From MWDF01 sp964577435 (GTDB taxonomy: Bacteria > Bacillota > DTU025 > MWDF01), in the NCBI GenBank assembly GCA_964577435.1, contig CAZNZD010000002.1, positions 1-64,000 on the forward strand: 64,000 nt of DNA, written 5' to 3'. Under the pieces are notes generated by a model. It was not told where the DNA came from, did not search any database, and saw nothing but the letters and a program-made list of their open reading frames with translations. Numbering within the stretch: position 1 is the first letter of the stretch; every line of letters begins with the position of its first letter. A program made the translations under genes and the position numbers. Shown here one piece after another: positions 8,296 to 17,373 of this stretch.

Positions 8296-8952
8296 ATGGC
8301 AGCGGACCCAAGGCAGGAGATAGTTACTACAGGACAGTACCTTCTTTCCCATCAGCTTGCATGGGGAAGCACCGGCAACATCAGCGCGCGCTTCGACGAC
8401 AGCTCATTTTTCATAAGCGCATCAGGCGCGAGCCTCGGTACCCTTACGACCGAGAGCCTCTCTTTGTGCAAGGTCAACGGCGAGATAGTCACCCATAACG
8501 TAACCCCGTCGAAAGAGCATAGGGTGCACGCCGCAGTCTATATTAACGACCCCAAGGCGCGGGCCGTGATACACACTTCGCCCCCTTATGTGTCGCTGAT
8601 TGCGGCAGCCAAGAATTTCGGGGATTTCACCGTGGAGCATTTCATAGAGGCTGCCGTCATGCTGCAGAAGATCGCATGGATACCGTTCATGCTGCCGGGA
8701 AGCCCCGAGATAATCGAGGCTGTCGGCAATGCGGCAAAGGAAGCGGATGTGCTGATGATGCAGAACCACGGCATCATGGTGACCGGCGAGAACATGAGGA
8801 AGGCGCTCAACAAGGTGGACACGATGGAGTTTCTTTGCCGCATGGTGATCACTGCCAGATCGGCAGGCATGGACCTGAGGGCGCTCTCAAGGGAAGAGCT
8901 GGAGATGCTTCTAAGCGATTCACGGGCAAGAAACCTCAATTACGGCTCATAG
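8296..8952 (+). CDS. Class II aldolase/adducin family protein with altered zinc site
   Basis: The 218-residue protein follows the L-fuculose-phosphate aldolase/AraD fold: GSTGNISARF near residue 25, ISASGASLG, PSKEHRVHAAVY (Glu74), AVIHTSPPY (His93) and MMQNHGIMVTG (His158). Enzymes of this family use zinc held by three histidines and a catalytic glutamate. Here the second histidine of the HxH pair is Ser95, so only two of the three zinc ligands remain. The product may have altered metal binding or a non-aldolase role. GGGAGGG precedes the ATG. The neighbouring MFS carrier 115 bases downstream could be functionally linked. Confidence 0.8.
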   Translation: MAADPRQEIVTTGQYLLSHQLAWGSTGNISARFDDSSFFISASGASLGTLTTESLSLCKVNGEIVTHNVTPSKEHRVHAAVYINDPKARAVIHTSPPYVSLIAAAKNFGDFTVEHFIEAAVMLQKIAWIPFMLPGSPEIIEAVGNAAKEADVLMMQNHGIMVTGENMRKALNKVDTMEFLCRMVITARSAGMDLRALSREELEMLLSDSRARNLNYGS

Positions 8953-9067
8953 GCAAGGGCCTTTTCGCTGAAGGGCGCATCGTCGGCGATAAGAAGGGCG
9001 GATTCTCAGCAACTCGAACGACTTATTCCAATTCCGGTTGATTCTCGAGGATAGGCGGGGATAAGCT

Positions 9068-10306
9068 TTGATAAAAGGCACGAAAACCGGAAGGTATCTG
9101 CTTTTTTCTGCCCTGGTGATGGCTTATCTCGTCACTTTCTTCTACAGGGTCTCGGCTTCCGTCGTGCTTCCGGCGATATCCTCGGAATGGGGGATGAGCG
9201 CGACTCTGACCAGCCTTATTTCCTCCCTATATTTCTATGCATATGCCGCGATGCAGCCGCTAAGCGGCGTTCTCAACGACAGGCTCGGACCGTCCAGGGT
9301 CGCTTCGTACGGCTTGATCGTCGGAGGTGCGGGCTCAGTCCTGTTCGGCATCGCGAAAAGCCCTGCCCTGCTTGCATTGGGGAGGCTCTTCATAGGATTG
9401 GGGCTCGCCCCGATGCTATCCGGCTGCCTCGTCTTTTCGGGTGCCCATTTCGACAGGTCTGAATACCCCAGGAACTCCGGAATCACCTTCTTCATGGGAA
9501 ACCTGGGCGCCGTCATAGCGGTGGCGCCTCTTGGAGCCGTCCTGGACCTTTGGGGCAGGCAGAGGGTTTTCATCTATATGGCGGGGCTTGCGGCATCGCT
9601 TTCCCTTGCCGTGTCCCTGCTCAGGAGGAACGACAGGCTTGCAGAGGAGGGCGCGTCCGAACGTTTGAGGATCGGCGAGGCTTTCAGTCGCATAGGCGCA
9701 TCCGCCAGGCTGATTATGAAGTCTAAGGGACTCTTCGCGGCGGCTTACATCTGGGCTGCGAGCCTTGGCCCGCTTCTTGCGCTTCAGGGGCTTTGGGCTG
9801 TGTCCTGGTGCTCCGCGGCATATCCGGGCGACATCGGGGCGGCGAGGCTCTGGGCGACCATGATAGGCGTGGGGCTTATGGCCGGAAACAGTGCAGGAGC
9901 CGTTTTCAGATTGTCCGAAGCGGCGAGGATGAGGGCCCTTAAGACCGTCGTCGCACTGCTGGGGGCATTCTGGGTCATCCAGGTCGCCGGCATGGCGGTC
10001 GGCCTGGCCTTCTTCTGGACGGCAGCCGCGAACTTCATGATCGGCTTCTTCACGGGGCTTTGCAACACATACCTCTCGGCAGCGATAAACGACAAGGCGC
10101 CGAAAGGCTGGGGCGGCTCGGTGTTCGGGCTTGCCAACACGGCGGCATTCGCGCTTACCATCATAGCCCAGACTGGAGCCGGCATCGTTATCGACGCAGT
10201 ATCGGAAGGCGTCACCTACAGCGCGGCCTCCTTCGCGATAGCCTTTGCGATAGTAGGTTCGGCGGCGTTGTCCTCGGTGCTCTTCATAGGAAGGCTGGAT
10301 TCCTAG
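9068..10306 (+). CDS. MFS transporter
   Basis: A 412-residue membrane protein with about twelve helices. The loop between helices 2 and 3 reads GVLNDRLGPSRVASYG, the signature G-x3-D-R-x-G-x-R of the major facilitator superfamily. The start is a TTG at 9068 following GCGGGG, with no in-frame ATG before the first helix. It follows the class II aldolase gene; a role in import of that enzyme's substrate is possible but unproven. Confidence 0.8.
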   Translation: MIKGTKTGRYLLFSALVMAYLVTFFYRVSASVVLPAISSEWGMSATLTSLISSLYFYAYAAMQPLSGVLNDRLGPSRVASYGLIVGGAGSVLFGIAKSPALLALGRLFIGLGLAPMLSGCLVFSGAHFDRSEYPRNSGITFFMGNLGAVIAVAPLGAVLDLWGRQRVFIYMAGLAASLSLAVSLLRRNDRLAEEGASERLRIGEAFSRIGASARLIMKSKGLFAAAYIWAASLGPLLALQGLWAVSWCSAAYPGDIGAARLWATMIGVGLMAGNSAGAVFRLSEAARMRALKTVVALLGAFWVIQVAGMAVGLAFFWTAAANFMIGFFTGLCNTYLSAAINDKAPKGWGGSVFGLANTAAFALTIIAQTGAGIVIDAVSEGVTYSAASFAIAFAIVGSAALSSVLFIGRLDS

Positions 10307-10399
10307 GCTTCGGCGAACAAAGCCGCAAATGCTTCGTTATTGAAGGATGGGGGCATCGAACGTCGAATAATGCCGTATCAAGACCGGAGGTTATGAGAT

Positions 10400-11086
10400 A
10401 TGAAAATGGGAAGGGTCCTTGCCGCATTCGTGGTCATCCTGCTTGCCATGAGCCTCGCCGGCTGCTATAACGAGTCCTATTTCTTCAGCTTCATGGAGGA
10501 GCAGGATACTGAAAACGAGGAAGGCGCATGGCTTCTGACGGATACAGGGGTCAACTCGATCATTGACTACGGCGTCTATCTTAACGGGGACGGGGCGACA
10601 GCTCCGCTGATGTTCAGGGGCGATTTCAGGGTGACATTCAACTTCTGGCTTGGAGCGACTGCAGAGAAGCCAGCTTATGTCAGCATGGTACTCTCATCGA
10701 TACCGGCATCGGAGGATCCGGCCGACCGGGTGGTTGTAAGCATGCAGAATCTTGGCACAGAGGACGAGGGCCTTGTGATTTCAGAGGCCCATGAGCTTGA
10801 AGAGGCCGAGCTGTTCGCCTTGGACGAGGAGATTCCCGGCCTGAACAAGGACCACTGGAATAAGGCGATTCTTGAGAAGAAGGGCTCAAGCTTCAAACTG
10901 ACCATCAACGGCAGGAAGGCTGCGACCTTCGATATAGCGCTTTACGCCGCAGAGTACTTCACATTGAACTTCTACTCGGAATCGGACCTGGAACAGGATC
11001 CGGAGGATCCCAAGCTCGGGTTCATCATCAAGGACGTGAAGGTGGACTACTCCGAAGGCAATGCGGAGGAGCTTCCTACCGGCTAA
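10400..11086 (+). CDS. Lipoprotein of unknown function
   Basis: The signal peptide ends in LAGC (Cys22). The mature part is acidic and beta-rich (FRGDFRVTFNFWLG, SFKLTINGRKAATFDI, LGFIIKDVKVDYSEGN), a layout like concanavalin-type or laminin-G-like sandwich domains, which often bind carbohydrate, but no family is certain. GGAGG at 10386-10390 serves the ATG at 10400. It is followed by a strong terminator, so it ends its transcript. Confidence 0.65.
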   Translation: MKMGRVLAAFVVILLAMSLAGCYNESYFFSFMEEQDTENEEGAWLLTDTGVNSIIDYGVYLNGDGATAPLMFRGDFRVTFNFWLGATAEKPAYVSMVLSSIPASEDPADRVVVSMQNLGTEDEGLVISEAHELEEAELFALDEEIPGLNKDHWNKAILEKKGSSFKLTINGRKAATFDIALYAAEYFTLNFYSESDLEQDPEDPKLGFIIKDVKVDYSEGNAEELPTG

Positions 11087-11116
11087 GCCAGACAGCAGCA
11101 ACAGGGCCATTTCTTC

Positions 11117-11149
11117 GAGCCACCCGCATGCCGGGTGGCTCGTTCTTTT
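11117..11149 (+). terminator. Rho-independent terminator
   Basis: A perfect 10-bp stem GAGCCACCCG/CGGGTGGCTC (11117-11126 and 11132-11141) with a five-base loop is followed by GTTCTTTTA. Confidence 0.85.
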
Positions 11150-11217
11150 AATCACAATGAAACAATTTTCATGAAGGGGTATTCTCAAAAACATAATGCA
11201 TCGGTAAAATGAAGATA

Positions 11218-11244
11218 ATATATCTTGTATACATGTTATATATC
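11218..11244 (+). promoter_or_regulatory. Candidate GntR/FCD operator in an AT-rich promoter region
   Basis: The palindrome TGTATACA (11226-11233) sits in a very AT-rich stretch about 60 bases before the alcohol dehydrogenase gene. FCD-subfamily GntR repressors commonly bind TNGTATACNA-type sites, and such a regulator is encoded at 17374-18048 at the far end of the same gene run. TATATAT-like -10 elements overlap. Control of the operon by that regulator is inference. Confidence 0.45.
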
Positions 11245-11290
11245 GGTCTTCGGAACCCGGGCACAAGCTCGAGAAATCGGAGGATACTGC

Positions 11291-12469
11291 ATGGCATACC
11301 AGGTAGGAGGCTTGAAGACAGGCTCCATAACCATCGGCTCCGGCTCGCTGAAGCAGGCCGGTGAGATCGCAAAGAAACTTATTGCAGCGGGAAAACCTGC
11401 CAAGGCCCTGATCGTCTGCGGGAACGTGATGATAAAGAGCGATACCTATCAGAGGCTCACCGCATATCTCGCAGAGGCGGGCATTGCGGCCGAAAGCTTT
11501 TCCGGCGTAGAGCCAGAGCCATCCATCAATACCGCACAGAAGTGCGCCGATGCCATCCATGAGGGAGGCTACGGCCTTGTCATCGGCTTCGGCGGAGGAA
11601 GCGCCCTGGACGTCGCGAAAGTCGCCGCAGTCACCGCAGGCAAGGGAAGGGTATATGATTTCGCCGGCATCGGAAAGGTCCACGAGAAGGGGCTTCCGAT
11701 GCTTTTCATTCCCACCACTTCCGGATCCGGAAGCGAGTCAACCCTAAGCGCGCTGCTTTCCGATACGGAGGCTGGAGGCATCAAGAAGGGATATGTCAGC
11801 CCGTTCATGCTGCCGGATGCCTCGATAATCGATGCCGAGACGACCCTTTCGCTTCCGCCAGGGTCCACCGCGGCAACAGGAATAGACGCGCTGATACACG
11901 CGCTTGAATCCTTCGTCTCGAGGAAGGCGACGCCCATGTCGGATGCCCTTGCCATAGACGCTATCAGGAGGATCGGAAGAAGCCTCAGGAAGGCATATGC
12001 AAACGGTTCCGACCTTAAGGCGCGCGAGGACATGGCTGCGGCAAGCGCCATGGCCGGCATATGCATAGGAAATTCCGGCCTGGGCCTTGTGCATGCGATG
12101 GCGCTTCCGATGGGAGGCCTATACAACATCATCCATGGCATATCGAATGCGGTCCTGCTCCCGTTCGTCCTCGACTTCAACCTGATGGCGGCCCCGGAGA
12201 AATATGCGGCTGCCGCAGAAGCGCTCGGCGAGGACATCAGCGGGCTAAGCGCGATAGAGCAGGCAAGGCTCATAGTACCAGCTGTAATGGACCTCATGGA
12301 TGACATAGACATACCCGCCTCCGCAAAGGAGCTGGGAGTTCCGGAGGATGCACTGGACGAGCTGTCCAAGCATGCATTCGGAAACAGGCGCCTCGTGGAC
12401 GTAAACCCGAGGCAGCCGTCAATCGAGCAGATCAGGGTCCTGTTCCAGCAAGGCTGGGAAGGCCGTTGA
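11291..12469 (+). CDS. Iron-containing alcohol dehydrogenase
   Basis: The 392-residue protein shows the Fe-ADH fold: nucleotide-binding GFGGGSALDVAK near residue 100, PTTSGSGSE, and metal ligands Asp199, His203 (ATGIDALIHALESF), His268 and His282 (HAMALPMGGLYNIIHG). Family members interconvert alcohols and aldehydes or ketones with NAD(P)H in the cytoplasm. GGAGG precedes the ATG at 11291; an in-frame extension to 11225 overlaps the promoter and is rejected. It is the first gene of a run that includes a TRAP transporter and an aldehyde oxidoreductase, so it probably supplies or removes the aldehyde substrate. Confidence 0.9.
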   Translation: MAYQVGGLKTGSITIGSGSLKQAGEIAKKLIAAGKPAKALIVCGNVMIKSDTYQRLTAYLAEAGIAAESFSGVEPEPSINTAQKCADAIHEGGYGLVIGFGGGSALDVAKVAAVTAGKGRVYDFAGIGKVHEKGLPMLFIPTTSGSGSESTLSALLSDTEAGGIKKGYVSPFMLPDASIIDAETTLSLPPGSTAATGIDALIHALESFVSRKATPMSDALAIDAIRRIGRSLRKAYANGSDLKAREDMAAASAMAGICIGNSGLGLVHAMALPMGGLYNIIHGISNAVLLPFVLDFNLMAAPEKYAAAAEALGEDISGLSAIEQARLIVPAVMDLMDDIDIPASAKELGVPEDALDELSKHAFGNRRLVDVNPRQPSIEQIRVLFQQGWEGR

Positions 12470-12503
12470 TTTGATAAGAAAACTAACTAGGAGGGAAAAA
12501 GGA

Positions 12504-13484
12504 ATGAAGAGGATCCTGGCTAACATCGCAAGGCTTACCCTCGCCCTGGTGCTGATCTTCGCAATAGGCGTAGGCAGCATCTCCGCAGAAGCCACCAAGA
12601 CGTTCATCAACCTGGGCGGAAGCAGCCCGGGCGGCGTCTTCTACTATGTGTTCGGCGTGCTGGCCACTCTGCTTACCGAGAAGATGCCCGACGTCATCGC
12701 AACCAACGTCGCCACCGGCGCCTCGGTCGACAACCTCAAGAGGCTCATGAAGGGCGAACTCGACTTCGGCATCTCCCATGCCTCCAATATATGGGAATCG
12801 CTTAACGGCGAAGGCAACTTCGTCGGACAGAAGAACACTCAGCTCAGGGCAATCGGCAAGGTTTATGGAAGCGCCCACTACTTCGTAGCGCTCAGGAAGA
12901 GCGGCATAAAGACCATGTCAGACCTCAACGGCAAGAAGGTCGCCATCGGCACCGCCGGATCCGGCGCCGCCTATAACTCTGAGCTCACCTTCAAGGCGCT
13001 CGGCCTTAAGGTCGACACCCAGTATATGGCGTTTGCTGACGCTGGCCGCGACGTGAAGGAAGGAAGGATCGCTGCCCTCGGACAGAGCGGCGCGCCCTCC
13101 GGAGCCGTCACCGAGCTTGCAGAGACCGCCGACATGATCGTCATCCCCATGACCGACGCTGAAATCGGAAAGATCGTAGCATCCCAGAAGGCTCCCTACT
13201 TCAGCAAGGGCTTCATCGATCCCAGCGTATACAAGGGCATGACCGAGCCCGTACCGACATTCTTCGTCAATATCTACTGGTACGCCCACGAGCGCGTGAC
13301 CACGGAGATGGTATACAACGTCCTTAAGACAATGTATGAGCCCACCAACCGCAAGTACCTCGAGGAAGGCTACACGCTCTGGAAGGAAATGGAGCCCAGC
13401 CTCGTCGAGATGAAGGCTCTCGGCATCCCGCTTCACCCCGGCGCAGAGAAGTTCTACAGGGAAATGGGAGTAAAGATACCGTAA
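12504..13484 (+). CDS. TAXI family TRAP transporter solute-binding protein
   Basis: After a signal peptide (about 28 residues) the protein has the TAXI signature: NLGGSSPGGVFYYVFGVLA, then ATGASVDNLKRLMKGELDFGI. TAXI proteins are extracytoplasmic receptors of TRAP transporters, binding carboxylates or amino-acid-like ligands. AGGAGG at 12489-12494 supports the ATG at 12504. The length of 326 residues is normal. It is followed by the matching permease; a hairpin between the two (13505-13535) may keep binding-protein transcript levels higher than permease levels. Confidence 0.92.
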   Translation: MKRILANIARLTLALVLIFAIGVGSISAEATKTFINLGGSSPGGVFYYVFGVLATLLTEKMPDVIATNVATGASVDNLKRLMKGELDFGISHASNIWESLNGEGNFVGQKNTQLRAIGKVYGSAHYFVALRKSGIKTMSDLNGKKVAIGTAGSGAAYNSELTFKALGLKVDTQYMAFADAGRDVKEGRIAALGQSGAPSGAVTELAETADMIVIPMTDAEIGKIVASQKAPYFSKGFIDPSVYKGMTEPVPTFFVNIYWYAHERVTTEMVYNVLKTMYEPTNRKYLEEGYTLWKEMEPSLVEMKALGIPLHPGAEKFYREMGVKIP

Positions 13485-13504
13485 GAGGGGCATACTGGTT
13501 TACC

Positions 13505-13535
13505 GTGCCCCGGGCCTCTAGGGGTTCCGGGGCAC
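13505..13535 (+). promoter_or_regulatory. Intercistronic stem-loop after the binding-protein gene
   Basis: A perfect 9-bp stem GTGCCCCGG/CCGGGGCAC with a 13-base loop and no T-tract. It lies 20 bases after the stop of the TAXI gene, and more likely blocks 3' exonucleases or dampens read-through than ends transcription. Confidence 0.6.
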
Positions 13536-13581
13536 ATCATCGAATCCTAGATGCCGACCGCGTCTTGCAGGAGGAAGGATC

Positions 13582-15528
13582 ATGAGCGATAGAGAGAACA
13601 AGAAGATAGAAGAGAAGATGGAAGCAATAGAGAAGAAATTCGAGCCGCGCACCAGGAAACTGGCGGGCACGCCCCTATTCATTTTCACACTTGCATCGGC
13701 GCTTTTCGCAGGGTTCTACCTTTACACGGCGGGTTTCGGCATCGTCTCGACTGAGACGCACAGGGGAGTCTACCTCCTGTTCACATTCCTGCTAGGCTTC
13801 ATGATGTATCCTGCCTTCAAGCGCTCCAAGGAGCACGTGACGGTCTGGGACTACATAATCATAGTGGCAGCTATAGCATCCATGATCTATTGGATGGTGT
13901 CGTACGCGACCTATGCAAGGTATCGCATAAGCGAACCCAGCCAGTTCGACTTCTGGTTCGGCGTCATCGCGATAGTGCTGAGCCTCGAGATAACCAGGCG
14001 TGCCATCGGCAACATCCTGGTTGTCCTCGGAGTGCTGTTCCTTGTCCAGCTTTTCTTCGGAAGATACCTGCCCGGCATACTTGCCCATCCCGGCTTCTCC
14101 TGGACGAGGATCGTCGAGTTCGTATACTCTGACATGCAGGGAATCTTCGGCAGTGTGGCGGACACCTTCGCGACATATATCTTCCCATACATAATATTCG
14201 GCGCCTTCCTTCAGAAGTCGGGCGCCGGGGCCTTCTTCATCGACCTCGCAAGCTCGCTGACAGGCGGATGGGTCGGAGGACCCGCGCAGGTTGCAGTACT
14301 TTCGAGCGCGCTGTTCGGCTCGATATCGGGAAGCTCGGTCGCAAACGTCGTCGGCACAGGGACATTCACCATACCCGTCATGAAGAGAGTCGGGTACAAG
14401 GGTGAGGAGGCGGGCGCCATCGAGGCTGTCGCATCGACCGGCGGCCAGTTCATGCCCCCCGTAATGGGAGCGGGCGTGTTCCTTCTTGCCGCCTTCACCG
14501 AGACTCCTTACTTCAGGATTGCGCTCATTAACATAATCCCCGCGCTTCTGTACTTCGTTTCGGTGGCATTCCATGTACACATGCAGGCGCTTAAGAGCGG
14601 CGCGATGGGCCTTCCCAAGAATCAGATACCGAACTTCAAGAAGACGCTTAAGAACGGCTGGCACTTCATGATACCGCTCATACTGGTCTTCTACTTCATG
14701 TTCATGGGATATTCGCCCAGCATGGGCGCGTTCGTCGGGTGCGTCTCCTCGGTCGTGTTCAGCTGGGTCCGCAAGGACACCAGGATGGGCTTCAAGCAGC
14801 TCTACGAGACGCTCGCCATCGCGGGCAAGAACTCGATTTCCACTGGAGCAACAGTAGGTACCCTGGGCCTCATCATGGGCGGCATCGTCCTTGGCGGCCT
14901 CGGCCCGAAGTTCTCGGCGCTTCTAATCCAGGTCTCGAACGGCAACCTGCTGTTTATGACGGCGCTTGTCACGATAGTGGCAATCATCCTGGGCATGGGC
15001 CTCACGACGACGTCGTCCTACCTGGTGCTTTCCATAGTCGCCGCGCCTGCGCTGATCATGATGAAGGTGAACCCGGTCATAGCGCACCTGGTGTGCTTCT
15101 ACACGGCGACGATATCCAACATCACGCCCCCCGTATGCATAGCGGCCTTCGCGGCAGCTGCCATAGCTGAGGCGGATCCGATGAAGACGGGCATCAACGC
15201 CCTTAAGTACGGCGTCTTCCTTGTAGTCCTGCCCTTCACCTTCATTTTCTTCCCGGAGATACTGCTCTTCGGAACAGCCTTTGAGACGGTTTACCTGGTA
15301 GCTTCGTATCTGCTTGCCATCCCGCTGTTTGCAATCGGCTCGATCGGGTACATGTACGGGGATATTAACTGGCTTGAAAGGATCTGGGTGATAGGGGCGT
15401 CCCTGCTTCTGTTCACGCCGGGCGGGATTACCGATGCGATAGGCATCGCGATGGCCGTTGCATTCGTGCTGTACCGCAAGAAGGTCGGAAACGGCGGCAT
15501 CAAGGCGCTGAGGGCGGCTGCAAGATAA
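13582..15528 (+). CDS. TRAP transporter 4TM/12TM fused permease
   Basis: At 648 residues with about 16-18 helices, this is a fusion of the small (DctQ-like) and large (DctM-like) TRAP membrane subunits. The DctM part carries GSISGSSVANVVGTGTFTIPVMKR-type and ASTGGQFMPPVMGAG sequence and TTTSSYLVLSIVAAPAL. Such fusions pair with TAXI receptors, here encoded immediately upstream, and use an ion gradient for uptake of organic anions. The first 35 residues are charged and predicted helical in the cytoplasm. GGAGGAAGG precedes the ATG. The substrate is unknown; an organic acid is likely from the family. Confidence 0.92.
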   Translation: MSDRENKKIEEKMEAIEKKFEPRTRKLAGTPLFIFTLASALFAGFYLYTAGFGIVSTETHRGVYLLFTFLLGFMMYPAFKRSKEHVTVWDYIIIVAAIASMIYWMVSYATYARYRISEPSQFDFWFGVIAIVLSLEITRRAIGNILVVLGVLFLVQLFFGRYLPGILAHPGFSWTRIVEFVYSDMQGIFGSVADTFATYIFPYIIFGAFLQKSGAGAFFIDLASSLTGGWVGGPAQVAVLSSALFGSISGSSVANVVGTGTFTIPVMKRVGYKGEEAGAIEAVASTGGQFMPPVMGAGVFLLAAFTETPYFRIALINIIPALLYFVSVAFHVHMQALKSGAMGLPKNQIPNFKKTLKNGWHFMIPLILVFYFMFMGYSPSMGAFVGCVSSVVFSWVRKDTRMGFKQLYETLAIAGKNSISTGATVGTLGLIMGGIVLGGLGPKFSALLIQVSNGNLLFMTALVTIVAIILGMGLTTTSSYLVLSIVAAPALIMMKVNPVIAHLVCFYTATISNITPPVCIAAFAAAAIAEADPMKTGINALKYGVFLVVLPFTFIFFPEILLFGTAFETVYLVASYLLAIPLFAIGSIGYMYGDINWLERIWVIGASLLLFTPGGITDAIGIAMAVAFVLYRKKVGNGGIKALRAAAR

Positions 15529-15586
15529 TGCGGACGAGAAGCCTCTAGCCGCACAGGAAACATATGAACATAAGGAGGACACACCA

Positions 15587-17296
15587 TTGAAGAGGTTACT
15601 TAGGCTTGATATGGGCAGCCTTGCCGCCAGATACGAGGAAGTGCCGGAGAAGTGGAGGCTGCTTTGGGGCAGGGGCCTTACGTCCAGGATTGTCGCAGAT
15701 GAGGTAGACCCCACTTGCGACGCTCTTGGCCACAAGAACAAGCTGGCTCTGTCCGCAGGCCCTCTTGCCGGCCTGCCCGCATCCAGCACCGCGAGGATCT
15801 CAGTGGGCACCAAGAGCCCGCTGACCGGCGGCATCAAGGAGGCCAACGGTGGAGGCACCACTGCCTGGAAGATGGGAAGGCTCGGCCTCAAGGCCGTGAT
15901 AGTCGAAGGCATCCCCGCGTCCAAGGGCACCTACATCGCAGTGGTCAACAAGGACGGGGCACAGATCATAGAGGCTCCCGAGCTCGGCATGAAGGGGCTT
16001 TACGAGGCATCCGACATGCTAAAGCAGAAGTACGGCAAGAACATAGGCCTTGCGATAATCGGCCCAGCCGGCGAGATGTTGCTGACAGCGTCAGGAATCT
16101 CCCATATGGACAAGGACGGGATTCCGAGCAGGTTCACAGCTCGCGGAGGCGTCGGCGCCGTAATGGGCTCCAAGTGCCTGAAGGCAATAGTGTTCGACGA
16201 CGCCGGCTGCAAGAGGCCTGAATCGGAAAGGCCCGAGGAGTTTACTGCAGCCCTGAAGAACTACAACCAGGCTGTGCTTGAGGCCCCCTCCACGGCGGGC
16301 TTCAGGAAGATGGGGACGGCGAATCTCGTCAGGGTAATAAACGGGATGGGCGGCCTTCCCACGAAGAATTTCAGCAGGGGCACTTTCGAGAAGTTCGAGG
16401 AGCTGTCAGCAGAGAAGCTTCGCGCGACGATTGAGGAAAGGGGCGGCGACCCGGAGCATGCCTGCATGCCGGGGTGCGTAATAGCCTGCTCCAACGTATA
16501 CGTGGATAAGGAAGGAAAGCCAATAGTATCGCCCATCGAGTACGAGACCATCGGCCTTGTGGGCTCCAACTGCATGATCGACAACCTCGACGACGTTGCG
16601 CGCTTGAACCGCGAGATGAACGACCTGGGCCTCGACACCATTGACCTTGGAGGCGCCATCGGAATAGCCATGGAGGCAGGCCTCATACCATGGGGCGATG
16701 CCGAAGCGGCGCTTAGCCTCCTCCAGGAGGTAAGGAAGGGCACAGTCACAGGGAGGGTGATCGGATCCGGCGGGGCGATGACGGCGAAGGTGCTAGGAGT
16801 CCGCCGCGCGCCGGTATCCAAGGGCCAGGTGTTCGCGGCATATGATCCCAGGGCCGTGAAGGGCCTCGGAGTCACATATGCGACCTCCGTGATGGGCGCT
16901 GACCACACAGCCGGACAGACGGTGCGCGCGCAGGTGGACCACAGGTCGTGGGAGAACCAGGTGAACACATCAAGAAACGCCCAGGTAGGCGCCGCCGTAT
17001 ATGACACGCTGGGACTCTGCAACTTCATAGGCGGGGCGATGAAGGGTTCCCTGGACCTCATCACGGCGATGATAAACGCCCATGAGGGGCTGGACATGAA
17101 GAACGAGGACTTCCAGAAGATCGGCCGCGAGACTTTGAAGGCCGAAGTCACGTTCAACATAGGCGCAGGACTTCCCCCGAGCGTCAACGGCCTGCCCGAA
17201 TGGATAACGGAGGAAGTGCTCCCTGATACTGGCACTAATTTCGATGTGCCTGTAGAGGATATGAAATCCATCTTCGATGATATACTGAAGGCATAA
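15587..17296 (+). CDS. Aldehyde:ferredoxin oxidoreductase family (tungsten/molybdenum enzyme)
   Basis: The 569-residue protein follows the AOR fold: an N-terminal domain with GPLAGLPASSTARISVGTKSP and GGGTTAWKMGRLGLKAVIVEG, then cluster cysteines Cys293, 297 and 301 (CMPGCVIAC) and Cys478 (LGLCNFIGG). AORs oxidise aldehydes to acids, or reduce acids, with a bis-pterin tungsten centre and one 4Fe-4S cluster, exchanging electrons with ferredoxin. The cysteine spacing C-x3-C-x3-C differs from the C-x2-C-x3-C of the Pyrococcus enzyme, so it may be a distinct subfamily. The start is a TTG at 15587 after GGAGG. It lies in an operon with alcohol dehydrogenase and TRAP genes. Confidence 0.92.
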   Translation: MKRLLRLDMGSLAARYEEVPEKWRLLWGRGLTSRIVADEVDPTCDALGHKNKLALSAGPLAGLPASSTARISVGTKSPLTGGIKEANGGGTTAWKMGRLGLKAVIVEGIPASKGTYIAVVNKDGAQIIEAPELGMKGLYEASDMLKQKYGKNIGLAIIGPAGEMLLTASGISHMDKDGIPSRFTARGGVGAVMGSKCLKAIVFDDAGCKRPESERPEEFTAALKNYNQAVLEAPSTAGFRKMGTANLVRVINGMGGLPTKNFSRGTFEKFEELSAEKLRATIEERGGDPEHACMPGCVIACSNVYVDKEGKPIVSPIEYETIGLVGSNCMIDNLDDVARLNREMNDLGLDTIDLGGAIGIAMEAGLIPWGDAEAALSLLQEVRKGTVTGRVIGSGGAMTAKVLGVRRAPVSKGQVFAAYDPRAVKGLGVTYATSVMGADHTAGQTVRAQVDHRSWENQVNTSRNAQVGAAVYDTLGLCNFIGGAMKGSLDLITAMINAHEGLDMKNEDFQKIGRETLKAEVTFNIGAGLPPSVNGLPEWITEEVLPDTGTNFDVPVEDMKSIFDDILKA

Positions 17297-17373
17297 TGCG
17301 GAAGCGGGGCGGGCGCGACCATGCCCGCCCCGGCCAATAGCCAGCAGATGCATCAGGACAGTGCGGAGGGACA

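Noticed and set aside
13792..14664. Minus-strand ORF of 290 codons
   Set aside because: Antisense to the TRAP permease; highly charged His/Arg/Asp mix without domain features.
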